From contig JAHHGY010000016.1 in NCBI GenBank assembly GCA_019359635.1, positions 1 to 55,922 of the forward strand: 55,922 bases of DNA, given 5' to 3'. Source of the DNA: Chroococcus sp. CMT-3BRIN-NPC107 (GTDB lineage: Bacteria; Cyanobacteriota; Cyanobacteriia; Cyanobacteriales; Chroococcidiopsidaceae). The notes beneath the pieces were generated by a model. That model made no database searches and was not told where the DNA came from. It saw nothing but the letters and a program-made list of their open reading frames with translations. The position numbers and the translations under genes were made by a program. Positions 36,423 to 45,475 of the stretch are shown here, one piece after another. Numbering within the stretch: the first letter of the stretch is position 1; the number at the start of each line of letters is the position of its first letter.

Positions 36423-36426
36423 AAAA

Positions 36427-36460
36427 TTTACTGCCTAGATAGCTTTATCTAGGCAGTAAA
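36427..36460. terminator. Terminator between lspA and a repeat-protein gene
   Basis: A 15-bp perfect stem (36427-36441 with 36446-36460, core TTTACTGCCTAGATA) has a 4-base loop. It is preceded by an A-run and followed by AAAATCT. It sits between convergent genes. Confidence 0.88.
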
Positions 36461-36501
36461 AATCTAAACACTAAAGTTCAATAAATCATCGCTTTAGTTA
36501 A

Positions 36502-37158
36502 TTAGGGATTTGTAGGTGGTGGGGTTCCTTCAGGAATTGTGCCATTACCAACACCAGGATTGCCAGGAGAGGGTGTATTTGTCGATGGAGTACCACTATC
36601 GGCTGGAGGTGTTGAGGGGTTATTAATAGTATCGCCAGCACCGCCAGGTACGCCAGGAGATGTTGTATCTGTAGGCGGAATTCCGCCATCGGCTGGAGGT
36701 GTTGAGGGGTTATTGATAGTATCGCCAGCACCGCCAGGTACGCCAGGAGATGTTGTATCTGTAGGCGGAATTCCGCCATCGGCTGGAGGTGTTGAGGGGT
36801 TATTGATAGTATCGCCAGCACCGCCAGGTACGCCAGGAGATGTTGTATCTGTAGGCGGAGTGTCAGTTGTTCCGGGGGCGGTAGTGTCAGGGGTCGCCGG
36901 ATCGGGAGCGGCGGGATTTGGAGAGGGAGAAGCTTCAGGAGTGCTGGTTGTGCCTGTGGACGGTGTTGTGCTTGCGTCCGCAGCACCGCCAGGACAACGG
37001 GAGTTGAGCGGAAAACGCTCGCACAGAATCTTCATCCCTTCAGGAGAGATATAAATTTCTGGAGTTTTAGTCTCAGTACTGGATTGGGCTAGCGCAACGC
37101 TACCAGTTACTGTCAATGCAAATGTTGTGCAAATGATGGTTAAATATTTTGCCTTCAC
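36502..37158 (-). CDS. Exported Pro/Thr/Gly repeat protein
   Basis: About 218 residues from GTG 37158, with GAGG seven bases upstream; an in-frame TTG at 37173 is the alternative. A signal peptide ends at ALAQ. A short conserved box follows, PEIYISPEGMKILCERFPLN with SRCPGG directly after, whose two cysteines may pair. The rest is Pro/Thr/Gly-rich, with three near-identical 30-residue units (TTSPGVPGGAGDTINNPSTP...). Cell-envelope location likely; function unknown. Confidence 0.75.
   Translation of the reverse strand: MKAKYLTIICTTFALTVTGSVALAQSSTETKTPEIYISPEGMKILCERFPLNSRCPGGAADASTTPSTGTTSTPEASPSPNPAAPDPATPDTTAPGTTDTPPTDTTSPGVPGGAGDTINNPSTPPADGGIPPTDTTSPGVPGGAGDTINNPSTPPADGGIPPTDTTSPGVPGGAGDTINNPSTPPADSGTPSTNTPSPGNPGVGNGTIPEGTPPPTNP
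36571..36850. repeat. Three to four tandem 90-bp coding repeats
   Basis: The TGTTGTATCTGTAGGCGGA block recurs at 36661, 36751 and 36841, a period of exactly 90 bases (30 codons). A more diverged unit begins near 36571. The middle units are almost identical. Confidence 0.88.
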
Positions 37159-37395
37159 ACCAATTAACCTCAATTAAGCTTTCCGAATATTAGAACAAAG
37201 GATAGACTTACAAAAATCCATCTCGATGTAGATGTCTATTTTGCCGTAATATGCTCTGAAAAATGTTAAATCGGTGAAATTTAGACGAGCAACAGGTTGT
37301 ACAACTTACAATTAAAATAGATTTAAAGAAAAATTTTAAGATTTTATATACTGAACTTTTAACTTGTAAACTTAATAACTAAGCGATCGCCAATT

Positions 37396-39657
37396 ATGAG
37401 TCCTCCACAACCTCCTGTAAAACCGCAAACATTTGTGGGGCAAGTAACCCAAGCTGTACAAACAATTCAAGCAAAGGTAAATTTTCAAGCACTAGCACTC
37501 AATCCCAAAGCGCGGGTTCCCGAATTATGGATACAGGAGGCGGGAGCAGATAAAGCCGAAGTTTACCCGCTATTAGGCGATCGCTATTTACTCGGTCGCA
37601 GTTCCAAATCCTGTGATATTGTTGTCCGCAATCCAGTAGTTAGTCAAGTACATTTATCTTTATCGCGAGATGCCCACAAACGGACTTCGCCTTTTGCAAT
37701 TAAAGATGAAAATTCTACTAATGGCATTTATCAAGGCAAGCGCCGGATTCAAAAATTAGCCCTACGTCACGGCGATGTATTTACTCTAGGACCTCCAGAA
37801 CTTGCAGCGTCAGTAAAAGTACAGTATGTCGATCCGCCACCATTGCACGTAAAAGCAGCTACTTGGGGGGCTTATGGTGTTAGTGGCATAACCGCACTTT
37901 TGGCGTTAGCAATTGGCTTAGAATCAACGAAGTTTTCCGTTACACCATTACCTTCGCCAACCCAAGGGCCAGTAGTTATTTATGCCCGCGACGGCGAAAC
38001 GCCTTTGCGCCCACCCCGAACTACAGCGCACGTAGAGATGAAGCGCTTATCAGACTTTTCACCATACTTACCCAAAGCTGTAGTAGCATCCGAAGACAGC
38101 CGCTTTTACTGGCACGTAGGAGTCGATCCGGTGGGGGTATTGCGGGCGGTAATTATTAACGTCCAAGGTCAAGGATTTCAGCAAGGAGCCAGCACCGTTA
38201 CCCAGCAAGTGGCTCGCAGTTTGTTTCGAGACTATGTAGGGGCAGAAGATTCTTTAGGGCGCAAGTTGAAAGAAGCGGTAGTAGCGCTCAATTTAGAGAC
38301 GTTTTACAGCAAAGATTTTTTGTTATTAACTTACTTAAATCGAATTTATGTAGGCTCAGATACTTACGGCTTTGAAGATGCTTCGCGCTACTACTTCGAT
38401 CGCGCTGCTAAAGATTTGACTTTGGCACAATCGGCAACTTTGGTAGGCATTTTACCTGCGCCTAATGCTTTTGATTTGTGTGGTGACGGTGGTTTAAAAG
38501 CTATTGACTACCGCAATCGAGTTATAGCTAGGATGTTAGAGCAAGGCTTTGTTAGTGCGGATGAAGCAAATAGAGCAAGGCGATCGCCCATTGAAATTAG
38601 CCGTAAAGTTTGCGAACAGCAAGCAAATACCATCGCTCCGTATTTTTATGCGTCGGTATTTCAAGAGTTGCAACGCTTGCTAGGTAAAGATTTAGCCAAC
38701 GAAGGCAATTTTATTATCGAGACGCAGTTAGACCCCAAAATGCAAGCACAAGCAGAATTAGCTTTACGTAATACTGTAGGTAATGCTGGCGCAAGTTATA
38801 ACTTTTCTCAAGGAGCGGTGGTTACTCTTGATTCTGCCACTGGGGGAGTAAGGGCGCTAGTGGGGGGTACAAATTATCGTACAAGTCAGTTTAATCGCGC
38901 TATTTCGGCAAAACGTCAACCCGGTTCAACTTTCAAGCTATTTACTTATACTTCAGCTATCGAGCAGGGCATTTCTCCCGGCAAAGCTTATTCTTGCGCG
39001 CCGCTAACTTGGAGCGGACAAGCCTATCGCGGCTGCGAACGTTCTAGCGGTAGTGTAGACATGGCAACGGGACTTGCGCTATCAGAAAATGCGATCGCCC
39101 TTAGGGTCGCTCAAGATGTAGGGCTAGATAAAGTAGTTAAAATGGCAACGCGGCTAGGAATCACCTCATCTCTTAATCCCGTACCAGGTTTAGTTTTGGG
39201 GCAAAGTGAAGTCAGCGTATTAGAAATGACTGGTGCTTTTGGGGCAATCTCTAACAATGGCAAGTGGAACCGCGCCCATTTGATCAGCCGCATTCTGGAC
39301 AGCAGCGATTGCCCAAATCGCGAGGATTTAAAAACTTGCCGGGTGATTTATGATTTTGACCAAAGTCCTAATGCCAACGTCCAAGTATTGTCACCCCAGA
39401 TAGCCGATACAATGACGGGTATGCTGCGGGGGGTAGTAGAGCGGGGTACGGGGAGAAGTGCAGCGATTGGCTTTGGGGAAGCAGGTAAAACAGGTACGAC
39501 CAATAACAACGTTGATTTGTGGTTTATTGGGTTTATTCCTAGCCAGCAACTTGTTACAGGAGTTTGGTTAGGAAATGACAACAACTCGCCCACCTCTGGT
39601 AGTAGCGCTCAAGCGGCGCGGTTGTGGAGTACTTATATGCAAAAAGGTGTCCAATAA
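37396..39657 (+). CDS. Class A penicillin-binding protein with N-terminal FHA domain
   Basis: A 753-residue peptidoglycan synthase. A cytoplasmic FHA domain (about 55-125: LLGRSSKSCDIVV, VSQVHLSL, NSTNGIYQG) precedes the membrane span (about 156-174). The GT51 glycosyltransferase has catalytic E233 in EDSRFYWH and QGASTVTQQVARS. The transpeptidase has S511-x-x-K514 (PGSTFK), S563-E-N565 and K698-T-G700. FHA domains bind phosphothreonine, so cell-wall synthesis is probably coupled to a Ser/Thr kinase. The FHA-PBP fusion occurs in cyanobacteria. Confidence 0.94.
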   Translation: MSPPQPPVKPQTFVGQVTQAVQTIQAKVNFQALALNPKARVPELWIQEAGADKAEVYPLLGDRYLLGRSSKSCDIVVRNPVVSQVHLSLSRDAHKRTSPFAIKDENSTNGIYQGKRRIQKLALRHGDVFTLGPPELAASVKVQYVDPPPLHVKAATWGAYGVSGITALLALAIGLESTKFSVTPLPSPTQGPVVIYARDGETPLRPPRTTAHVEMKRLSDFSPYLPKAVVASEDSRFYWHVGVDPVGVLRAVIINVQGQGFQQGASTVTQQVARSLFRDYVGAEDSLGRKLKEAVVALNLETFYSKDFLLLTYLNRIYVGSDTYGFEDASRYYFDRAAKDLTLAQSATLVGILPAPNAFDLCGDGGLKAIDYRNRVIARMLEQGFVSADEANRARRSPIEISRKVCEQQANTIAPYFYASVFQELQRLLGKDLANEGNFIIETQLDPKMQAQAELALRNTVGNAGASYNFSQGAVVTLDSATGGVRALVGGTNYRTSQFNRAISAKRQPGSTFKLFTYTSAIEQGISPGKAYSCAPLTWSGQAYRGCERSSGSVDMATGLALSENAIALRVAQDVGLDKVVKMATRLGITSSLNPVPGLVLGQSEVSVLEMTGAFGAISNNGKWNRAHLISRILDSSDCPNREDLKTCRVIYDFDQSPNANVQVLSPQIADTMTGMLRGVVERGTGRSAAIGFGEAGKTGTTNNNVDLWFIGFIPSQQLVTGVWLGNDNNSPTSGSSAQAARLWSTYMQKGVQ

Positions 39658-39666
39658 AAGGTAATT

Positions 39667-39692
39667 TTGCCGGAAATTTAAAGCCCCGGCAA
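39667..39692. terminator. Weak hairpin between convergent PBP and DUF4335 genes
   Basis: TTGCCGG (39667-39673) pairs with CCGGCAA (39686-39692) over a 12-base loop, with a T-rich stretch downstream on the plus strand. A plausible but modest terminator. Confidence 0.5.
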
Positions 39693-39697
39693 GAAAG

Positions 39698-40639
39698 CTA
39701 TTTATTTTCAGCCCAATTAGTAATTTGCAATCTATTATCTTTAGCAAATACCACCTTGTACTGAGCTATGGGTTGAGGGCTGGGGCTTGGGGTAGCGCTG
39801 CTAGGAATTAGCAAGCTCCGCAGGGGAGTTTGGTCAATTCGATCGGTAGAGGCGGTATCCAGCGCCTTGTAACCCACGATCGCACCTTGGGGAGACACAA
39901 CTACTTGATAACTCAAGTCCTGGGGCAAATTCCGCGTTTTCCAGGCAGAATCAATCTGCGTATAAAGCTGTTGGTTTAAAGCCGTCAATTGTCCCGGATC
40001 GGTGATTTCTGGCGCTTGATTGGCTAAATTAGACTGGCTGCTAGACTGCTGTACGGGCTTGGGGGGTTGAACTTCGGGGATCGGGACTAAGAAAAAAGCG
40101 ATCGCCGCTAATGCCAAACTCGATACGCCCAAAGCGGCGGGTACAGCTTGTTTTGCTACGTCTTGGCGGGAAGTAACGTAACGCTTAGAAATTGGACTTA
40201 GTTTTAGCGATAAATCTGGCAAAGTGCGGTTATCTACCAATAATTGATCTACCGCTTCTACTAAATCAAATAGCTGCACTGTAGTCAAATCGAGCTTAAC
40301 TAAGTCAGTAGTAGATTCAGATTTTGGATTAGAACGAACTACTAATTGATGGCGACGATTGTTTAATTGGTGCAACTGTACCAATTCTGGCTCGCTTTGG
40401 GCTTGGCGATGGGGAATTTTACTCAAAAACTCTTGAGTGTAAATGCTTGTAGACTTTGCCAAACTCTCTAAAAAGTCTCGTCCGCCGCTTAATGAGGGTT
40501 GCTCAGAATTTGGAAAATGACATTCAACATTTACTACCATTGATAATATTGGTCTGCCGTCGGTAATTGTTGCGCCATCATTTAAGCCCTCTACCACCAA
40601 TACGCAGCTTGGCAAACTATACTTGCGTTGAATGGTCAT
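39698..40639 (-). CDS. DUF4335 family protein
   Basis: A 313-residue protein. The soluble N-terminal domain (LPSCVLVVEGLNDG, GRPILSMVVNVEC) matches the cyanobacterial DUF4335 family. One membrane span lies at about 165-185 (LGVSSLALAAIAFFLVPIP), then a Pro/Gln linker and a short C-terminal domain. Its start overlaps the stop of the DUF3038 gene by four bases (ATGA), so the two are translationally coupled. Function unknown. Confidence 0.82.
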   Translation of the reverse strand: MTIQRKYSLPSCVLVVEGLNDGATITDGRPILSMVVNVECHFPNSEQPSLSGGRDFLESLAKSTSIYTQEFLSKIPHRQAQSEPELVQLHQLNNRRHQLVVRSNPKSESTTDLVKLDLTTVQLFDLVEAVDQLLVDNRTLPDLSLKLSPISKRYVTSRQDVAKQAVPAALGVSSLALAAIAFFLVPIPEVQPPKPVQQSSSQSNLANQAPEITDPGQLTALNQQLYTQIDSAWKTRNLPQDLSYQVVVSPQGAIVGYKALDTASTDRIDQTPLRSLLIPSSATPSPSPQPIAQYKVVFAKDNRLQITNWAENK

Positions 40640-41247
40640 TCTACTTCTCCATCAAACAAACTAATCCAAAACCGTTGCATTCCCGATGTTCCCGTACAAA
40701 ATAGCAATTGCTCTAATAAACTTAAAGCTAGTTGGTCAGATTTTTCTTTGCTATGATAAGCGATCGCTCCCGAACGCCTGGGATTCATCCGACTTTTGAA
40801 ATGAACTTGAAATCGCTCTAAATAATTTGCCAACCGTAAATTCTGCTCTAAAGGAATTTGCTTATCGCTCATTTGCTGATAGGCAATTAATAATTGACGA
40901 ATCACTACTGTCAATCGCCGCGCTAAATAGCAAGCAACAATTGCTAAAGCTTTGGCTTCAACTATGCTCAAAGGGCGACGAGTATGCGCTCTCCTAAGCG
41001 GGTTTGTACTCCGCAGCCGCCATAAGTTAACGCGATTTTTAATGATATCTATTAGTTCCAATTCACGAGCCAATCTTAAGATAGCTTCCGAGCCGCCAAG
41101 CTCTAAAGCTTCGATCGCTAGTAAAATTAAGTCAAGCTGTAACCTAGTTTTTTGCGGACAGGAGCTTTGATCGACAGATAGATTAGGCAAACTGTCTAAA
41201 ATTAAGGGCAGTGATTCAACGGGTGTATCTAATGGCTGGACGCTCAC
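40636..41247 (-). CDS. DUF3038 family protein
   Basis: A 203-residue, largely helical soluble protein with the family pattern LDLILLAIEALELGGSEA near residue 38, followed by NRVNLWRLRSTNPLRR. It is the upstream member of a coupled pair with DUF4335. The two families co-occur across cyanobacteria, which suggests a complex, perhaps at the membrane through the partner. Confidence 0.82.
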   Translation of the reverse strand: MSVQPLDTPVESLPLILDSLPNLSVDQSSCPQKTRLQLDLILLAIEALELGGSEAILRLARELELIDIIKNRVNLWRLRSTNPLRRAHTRRPLSIVEAKALAIVACYLARRLTVVIRQLLIAYQQMSDKQIPLEQNLRLANYLERFQVHFKSRMNPRRSGAIAYHSKEKSDQLALSLLEQLLFCTGTSGMQRFWISLFDGEVE

Positions 41248-41613
41248 AAAAGCATTTTTCCTTACAAACTGGGCGGTTGACTTGGCTGTTTGCCAAATAA
41301 CAAAGATATTTGAGTCAACTTTTTAGTTATTATTCCCAGCATTGGCTAAATGGTTAACTAATTTTTATACAGTTGACTTGGGTGAGTGAGGTAGTTTCTC
41401 GAACCTATTTAAGGTTTTTCATCAGAAAATATAGCCCGCATTAATTATAAAAGCTCGCACATCTTGCTATCGATGGGAGAAATATAGGTAATTAGGGAAT
41501 ATTCATCAATAAAAATGCGATTATCAAAACAATCTAACTTATGCTAGTGTACGATTTTTCTCGTGACTCTCTATTGTTAGAGTGCAATTTATTGAATTTT
41601 TGCCTGCAACCTT
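41248..41613. other. Intergenic between DUF3038 and apt
   Basis: A 366-base AT-rich divergent spacer. GTTGACTTGG occurs twice (near 41277 and 41372), and its TTGACT core could be a -35 element. I see no gene or RNA structure. Confidence 0.5.
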
Positions 41614-42132
41614 ATGGATTTAAAGTTACTGGTTCGCGATATCCCCGATTTTCCTAAACCCGGCATTATGTTCCGAGATATTACTACGCTACTTAGCAAT
41701 CCGGTAGGATTGCGCTATACCATCGACAGTTTAGCGGAAAAAACCGCAAGTATTGGGTTAAATGCTGATTATATTATCGGCATGGAATCGCGGGGGTTTA
41801 TTATCGGTGCGCCTTTGGCTTACAAATTGTCTCTAGGGTTTATTCCCGTCCGCAAGCCGGGAAAATTGCCGGGGGCAGTGCATTCGGTGGAGTACGATTT
41901 AGAGTACGGTAAAGACTGCTTAGAAGTTCATCAAGATGCTTTAACCCCCGGCAGCAAGGTATTGATTATTGATGACTTGATTGCAACCGGAGGGACAGCT
42001 AGTGCTACGGCGCAGTTAGTTCAACAAATCGGCTGCGAACTGGTAGGCTTTGGCTTTATTATCGAGCTAAAAGATTTACACGGACGCGATCGCCTGCCCT
42101 CGGTTCCTATTGTCTCGTTGATAGAATACTAG
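41614..42132 (+). CDS. apt: Adenine phosphoribosyltransferase
   Basis: This enzyme converts adenine and PRPP to AMP (purine salvage). It has 172 residues with the opening [31 protein letters not shown] and the PRPP loop [14 protein letters not shown] near residue 120. An ABC permease gene follows after 20 bases. Confidence 0.96.
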   Translation: MDLKLLVRDIPDFPKPGIMFRDITTLLSNPVGLRYTIDSLAEKTASIGLNADYIIGMESRGFIIGAPLAYKLSLGFIPVRKPGKLPGAVHSVEYDLEYGKDCLEVHQDALTPGSKVLIIDDLIATGGTASATAQLVQQIGCELVGFGFIIELKDLHGRDRLPSVPIVSLIEY

Positions 42133-42152
42133 CTAAAATCACTAAGATAAAT

Positions 42153-43199
42153 ATGACTTTTAGTAAAGTTTCTTTACTGGCGGCGGGAGATTGGTTAACT
42201 AAGTTGTTTGCAGGCGAAACTTTTGTTTATGTAGTTAAACGAGTGTTGCAGGCGCTATTGACCTTATTACTAGCCTCGGCTTTGTCGTTTTTTATCATTC
42301 AGTTAGCACCGGGAGATTATTTAAGTACGTTAAAAACAAATCCCAAAATTTCCCCAGAGCGCATTGAAGAACTGCGCGTTCAATTTGGTTTAGGTTTACC
42401 TTGGATAGAACAATACAAACGTTGGTTGTGGCAAGTAGTTAGTAAAGGTAATTTTGGACAGAGTTTTGTCTATCAGCGCTCGGTAGCATCGCTGTTGTGG
42501 GAGCGGGTTCCGCCAACATTGTTACTTGCTATTTCGTCATTAATTGTAACTTGGGCGATCGCAATTCCCTTAGGTATTGTCGCTGCCGTCAAGCAAAATC
42601 GTCTTGTAGACCGCATTCTTCAAGTTGTTAGCTATACTGGGCAAGGTTTTCCTAGTTTTATTACCGCTTTATTACTGTTAATTTTGGCGCAAAATCTTTC
42701 GCCATTATTTCCGGTGGGAGATATGACGAGCATCAATCACGACGATTTATCTCCTTTTGGTAAGTTTTTAGATATTGGTTGGCATCTGATTCTCCCAACT
42801 ATTGCTCTAAGCATTACTAGCTTTGCAGGGTTGCAACGCATTACTCGCGGCGAATTATTAGATGTGTTGCGCCAAGACTATATTCAAACGGCTAGAGCTA
42901 AAGGATTACCTGAAAATCGGGTAATCTACGTCCACGCGCTGCGAAATGCGGTTAATCCTTTAATTACGCTATTGGGTTTTGAACTAGCTAGTTTGTTAAG
43001 TGGAGCATTTATTGCTGAATTTTTCTTTAATTGGCCAGGTTTAGGGAGATTAATTTTACAAGCTGTAACTGCTCAAGACCTTTATGTAGTTATGGCAAGC
43101 CTAGTTATGGGTGCTGTGATGCTAATTGTTGGTAATTTACTGGCAGATTTGTTGCTTAAAGTTGTCGATCCGAGAATTCGTTTAGAAAACATTAATTAA
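42153..43199 (+). CDS. DppB/OppB-type ABC transporter permease
   Basis: A 348-residue inner-membrane permease with six main spans. N-terminal VVKRVLQALLTLLLASALSFFIIQLAPGDY and the loop ARAKGLPENRVIYVHALRNAVNPLI (about 246-270) are typical of the first permease of peptide/nickel importers. The second permease, the ATPases and the binding protein are not adjacent, so the transporter genes are dispersed. Substrate unknown; peptides are likely by family. Confidence 0.9.
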   Translation: MTFSKVSLLAAGDWLTKLFAGETFVYVVKRVLQALLTLLLASALSFFIIQLAPGDYLSTLKTNPKISPERIEELRVQFGLGLPWIEQYKRWLWQVVSKGNFGQSFVYQRSVASLLWERVPPTLLLAISSLIVTWAIAIPLGIVAAVKQNRLVDRILQVVSYTGQGFPSFITALLLLILAQNLSPLFPVGDMTSINHDDLSPFGKFLDIGWHLILPTIALSITSFAGLQRITRGELLDVLRQDYIQTARAKGLPENRVIYVHALRNAVNPLITLLGFELASLLSGAFIAEFFFNWPGLGRLILQAVTAQDLYVVMASLVMGAVMLIVGNLLADLLLKVVDPRIRLENIN

Positions 43200-43239
43200 T
43201 AATTTCAATAATAGAAAATAAATTAATTTTTGGTATGAT

Positions 43240-43536
43240 ATGCTGTCGCAAGTTTATTATCTGCTACGCTCTAAAGCGGATGGCAGTTATGTTGTTGCTC
43301 GCTTAAATAGTCAACAAGGGGATTCTAAAAATTCTAATTATTTATTGATATTTAATGAAAGCTTTGATGCCTTGATTTATCTCAACACTCATGGCAACGA
43401 TATCCGCGAAAGCTTTGCTGTAGAATCAATTGCTGGTAATCAATTAGGAAACTTGATGCAAAGATGGGGGTTTACAGGAGTGGGAATTGTTCAAGACCCA
43501 TTGTTACCAAAAGTCAATTTTTTAGTTAAAGATTGA
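43240..43536 (+). CDS. Small conserved cyanobacterial protein, unknown
   Basis: Ninety-eight residues, soluble, with alternating beta-type segments (VYYLLRSKADGSYVVARL, YLLIFNESFDALIYLNTH) and a C-terminal VGIVQDPLLPKVNFLV. The sequence looks well constrained with no low complexity. No known domain is recognised. It lies 40 bases after the ABC permease and may share its transcript. Confidence 0.7.
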   Translation: MLSQVYYLLRSKADGSYVVARLNSQQGDSKNSNYLLIFNESFDALIYLNTHGNDIRESFAVESIAGNQLGNLMQRWGFTGVGIVQDPLLPKVNFLVKD

Positions 43537-43729
43537 TTATTTCTTTACATTTAAATGCGAAAAATAAGCCAAATTATATCTGTCTTGATGTAGATGTATT
43601 GAAAGCGATAATTTAAGTTATTATAAATAGTTGTTCGGGTTTTTGCGGAGTTTTACCAAGTTAACAACTAGCCGCTAGTAGCTCAATAAAAGTCTGAATA
43701 ACAATTGCTATCACTAGGAGAAAGCCCCT

Positions 43730-44107
43730 ATGCGTATCCGCTTTAATATGTCTGCACTACGTCCAGTTCGTTTTTTAATTGCCGCTTGTGTTTGTGCCTT
43801 ATTGTTGCTTTCAAATGCTATTCCAGTTTCCGCCGATCCTGTAAATCCTACTAGCAGTACATCTTCCCCGCAACAGGGCGAAGCGAATCTTCAAAGCATT
43901 GAAAAAGAAGCCCAAAAAGCAGTTTTAAAAGATCCCTACTCTCAAAAAGAAACTAAAGATAAAGCTAATCAAGGATTAAACGAAATTCAAGGAGCCGCAG
44001 ATATAGACCAAATGAGTCGTCCAGAAAACTCTCAAGATGCTATTTCTGTTGAAGACAAATCAAAGAATTTTCTGGAAGCGATTACAGGTAGAAAAGATAA
44101 AAACTAA
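43730..44107 (+). CDS. Exported low-temperature-induced-type protein
   Basis: A 125-residue protein with a signal peptide (FLIAACVCALLLLSNAIPVSA, cut near SADP). The mature part is short, hydrophilic and helical: EANLQSIEKEAQKAVLKDPYS, KANQGLNEIQGAADIDQMSRP. This pattern belongs to small cyanobacterial proteins annotated as low temperature-induced. AGGAG sits upstream of the ATG. Actual cold induction cannot be read from the sequence. Confidence 0.72.
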   Translation: MRIRFNMSALRPVRFLIAACVCALLLLSNAIPVSADPVNPTSSTSSPQQGEANLQSIEKEAQKAVLKDPYSQKETKDKANQGLNEIQGAADIDQMSRPENSQDAISVEDKSKNFLEAITGRKDKN

Positions 44108-44168
44108 GCCTTAGCAAAAAGTTGATGATTTTTGGCGATCGCCTAGCTGTTTGAACGCCTATATATCA

Positions 44169-44193
44169 CCCTACTGTTTTAGAAACGGTAGGG
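44169..44193 (-). terminator. Hairpin downstream of tRNA-Gly
   Basis: CCCTACTGTTT (44169-44179) pairs with AAACGGTAGGG (44183-44193) with one mismatch and a 3-base loop. It lies 13 bases beyond the 3' end of the minus-strand tRNA and is a likely transcript end. It would also form in plus-strand transcripts, where an AT-rich stretch follows. Confidence 0.6.
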
Positions 44194-44205
44194 CTATTTA
44201 TTTTA

Positions 44206-44276
44206 AGCGGGTGGCGAGAATCGAACTCGCATCATTAGCTTGGAAGGCTAAGGTTTTACCACTAAACTACACCCGC
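44206..44276 (-). tRNA. tRNA-Gly (anticodon TCC)
   Basis: On the minus strand a full cloverleaf can be drawn. The acceptor stem GCGGGTG pairs with CACCCGC. The D-arm contains AGTGGT. The anticodon stem TTAGC/GCTAA encloses CTTCCAA, with anticodon TCC. The T-arm GCGAG-TTCGATT-CTCGC is complete. CCA is not encoded. Confidence 0.95.
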
Positions 44277-44396
44277 AATCGCTTCTGCGTTTGTTGCAGA
44301 ATTATTATTTTAACACATTTTTTCAAAGTTTTAGCCCAACTCAAATAGATTTTTGTAGCTATAGTCTTACCGTTGCTATAAAAATCGTTTAGGATA

Positions 44397-45038
44397 TTGA
44401 CGATAGAGATTATTTTTAACAATACCTTGTCTTCTTCAACCGATTATCAGCCAGCCGAAGATCGTTATTCTGGCTCTTACTTGCAAATTCGGGCGGCTCA
44501 ACTTGAAGATGCTAGTGCAGTAGCAGAAATTCTTGCCGATAGTTTTCATTCTAAAGAAGGAATGTTGGGATGGGCTTACCCATTACTACGTCTAGGAATA
44601 TATGAAGACGTACAAAGCCGCCTGCGTACCTCTCCTCCTCATCATGCTTGCTTAGTAGCGGCAAATGGTACAGCTATAGATAAAGCAGGAAAACTTTGTA
44701 GTAGTAAAGAAACTCTAGCTGGCACTTTAGAAGTAGCAGTACGTCCAAGTAGCGTACCTTGGGGAAGCAAGTATTTGCGCTACCCATATTTGTCAAATTT
44801 AGCAGTGCGCTCAAAACTTCGCCGTCAAGGAATTGCGGTACAACTATTGTTAAATTGCGAACGAGTAGTTTTAGGGTGGGGATTTCACGATATTTATCTC
44901 CACGTCTTAGAAAATAATTATCAAGCGCGACAGCTATACTTCAAGCTAGGTTATCGATTGCATCAAATTGATACTAGCTGGAGCGATCGCCTGTTTGGAA
45001 AACCGCAGCAGATATTACTACATAAGTATTTGCCTTAG
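44397..45038 (+). CDS. GNAT-family N-acetyltransferase
   Basis: A 213-residue protein. After about 28 variable residues the GNAT fold begins (LQIRAAQLEDASAVAEILADSF). The acetyl-CoA loop is LRRQGIAVQLL (about 140-150), and the closing motif HVLENNYQARQLYFKLGYR lies near 180. The start is TTG 44397 with a poorly spaced AGGA, so the true start is uncertain. Substrate (amine, protein or ribosomal) unknown. Confidence 0.85.
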   Translation: MTIEIIFNNTLSSSTDYQPAEDRYSGSYLQIRAAQLEDASAVAEILADSFHSKEGMLGWAYPLLRLGIYEDVQSRLRTSPPHHACLVAANGTAIDKAGKLCSSKETLAGTLEVAVRPSSVPWGSKYLRYPYLSNLAVRSKLRRQGIAVQLLLNCERVVLGWGFHDIYLHVLENNYQARQLYFKLGYRLHQIDTSWSDRLFGKPQQILLHKYLP

Positions 45039-45475
45039 TATAGATGTATAAACCTTCTATCCGCTTAAACCCCTTCGCCCTAATTCCTTAGAACCTCAAA
45101 CCCATTTTGAGAGAGGGGAGCAAATTTTAAGTTTTTCTTCCTAGCTGGGGGTGCAGGGGCAGATTTAGGCAAAAGTTGCGCTATTTTCTATCTAATTGTT
45201 GAGATTTAGTAGTTAATATTACATTTTTGTTGTTTGTGAATAAATTAGCTTTCTGTGTTAGCAATAATTAAACAAGCAATTTAGCTAACTTTACAAAATG
45301 TTTACATTTTCCTTAACCAATCTTTATTAAGGCTTCAAACTCCGGCTATTTAGTTTGACTAAATACAATAAGATAGAATTATTCTCGCGTTTGAAGACTA
45401 ATCTTTTTTACTAAATAGATAGTCTGAAGTGTAAAGTAAAATTAAAAATTTTGATTTTCTTTATGGCTGTTCATT
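45039..45475. other. Intergenic, 437 bases, no gene recognised
   Basis: AT-rich apart from a short GC-richer block near 45075-45170. No credible coding frame, tRNA or strong hairpin. It probably holds the promoter of the following conserved gene. Confidence 0.5.

Noticed and set aside
36539..37054. Plus-strand Gly/Val-rich frame and a second minus-strand frame (36498-36986) over the 90-bp repeats
   Set aside because: Shadows of the repeat. Only the 36502-37158 minus frame has a signal peptide and ribosome site.
44151..44348. 65-codon plus-strand frame
   Set aside because: It lies across the tRNA-Gly gene and its terminator on the other strand.
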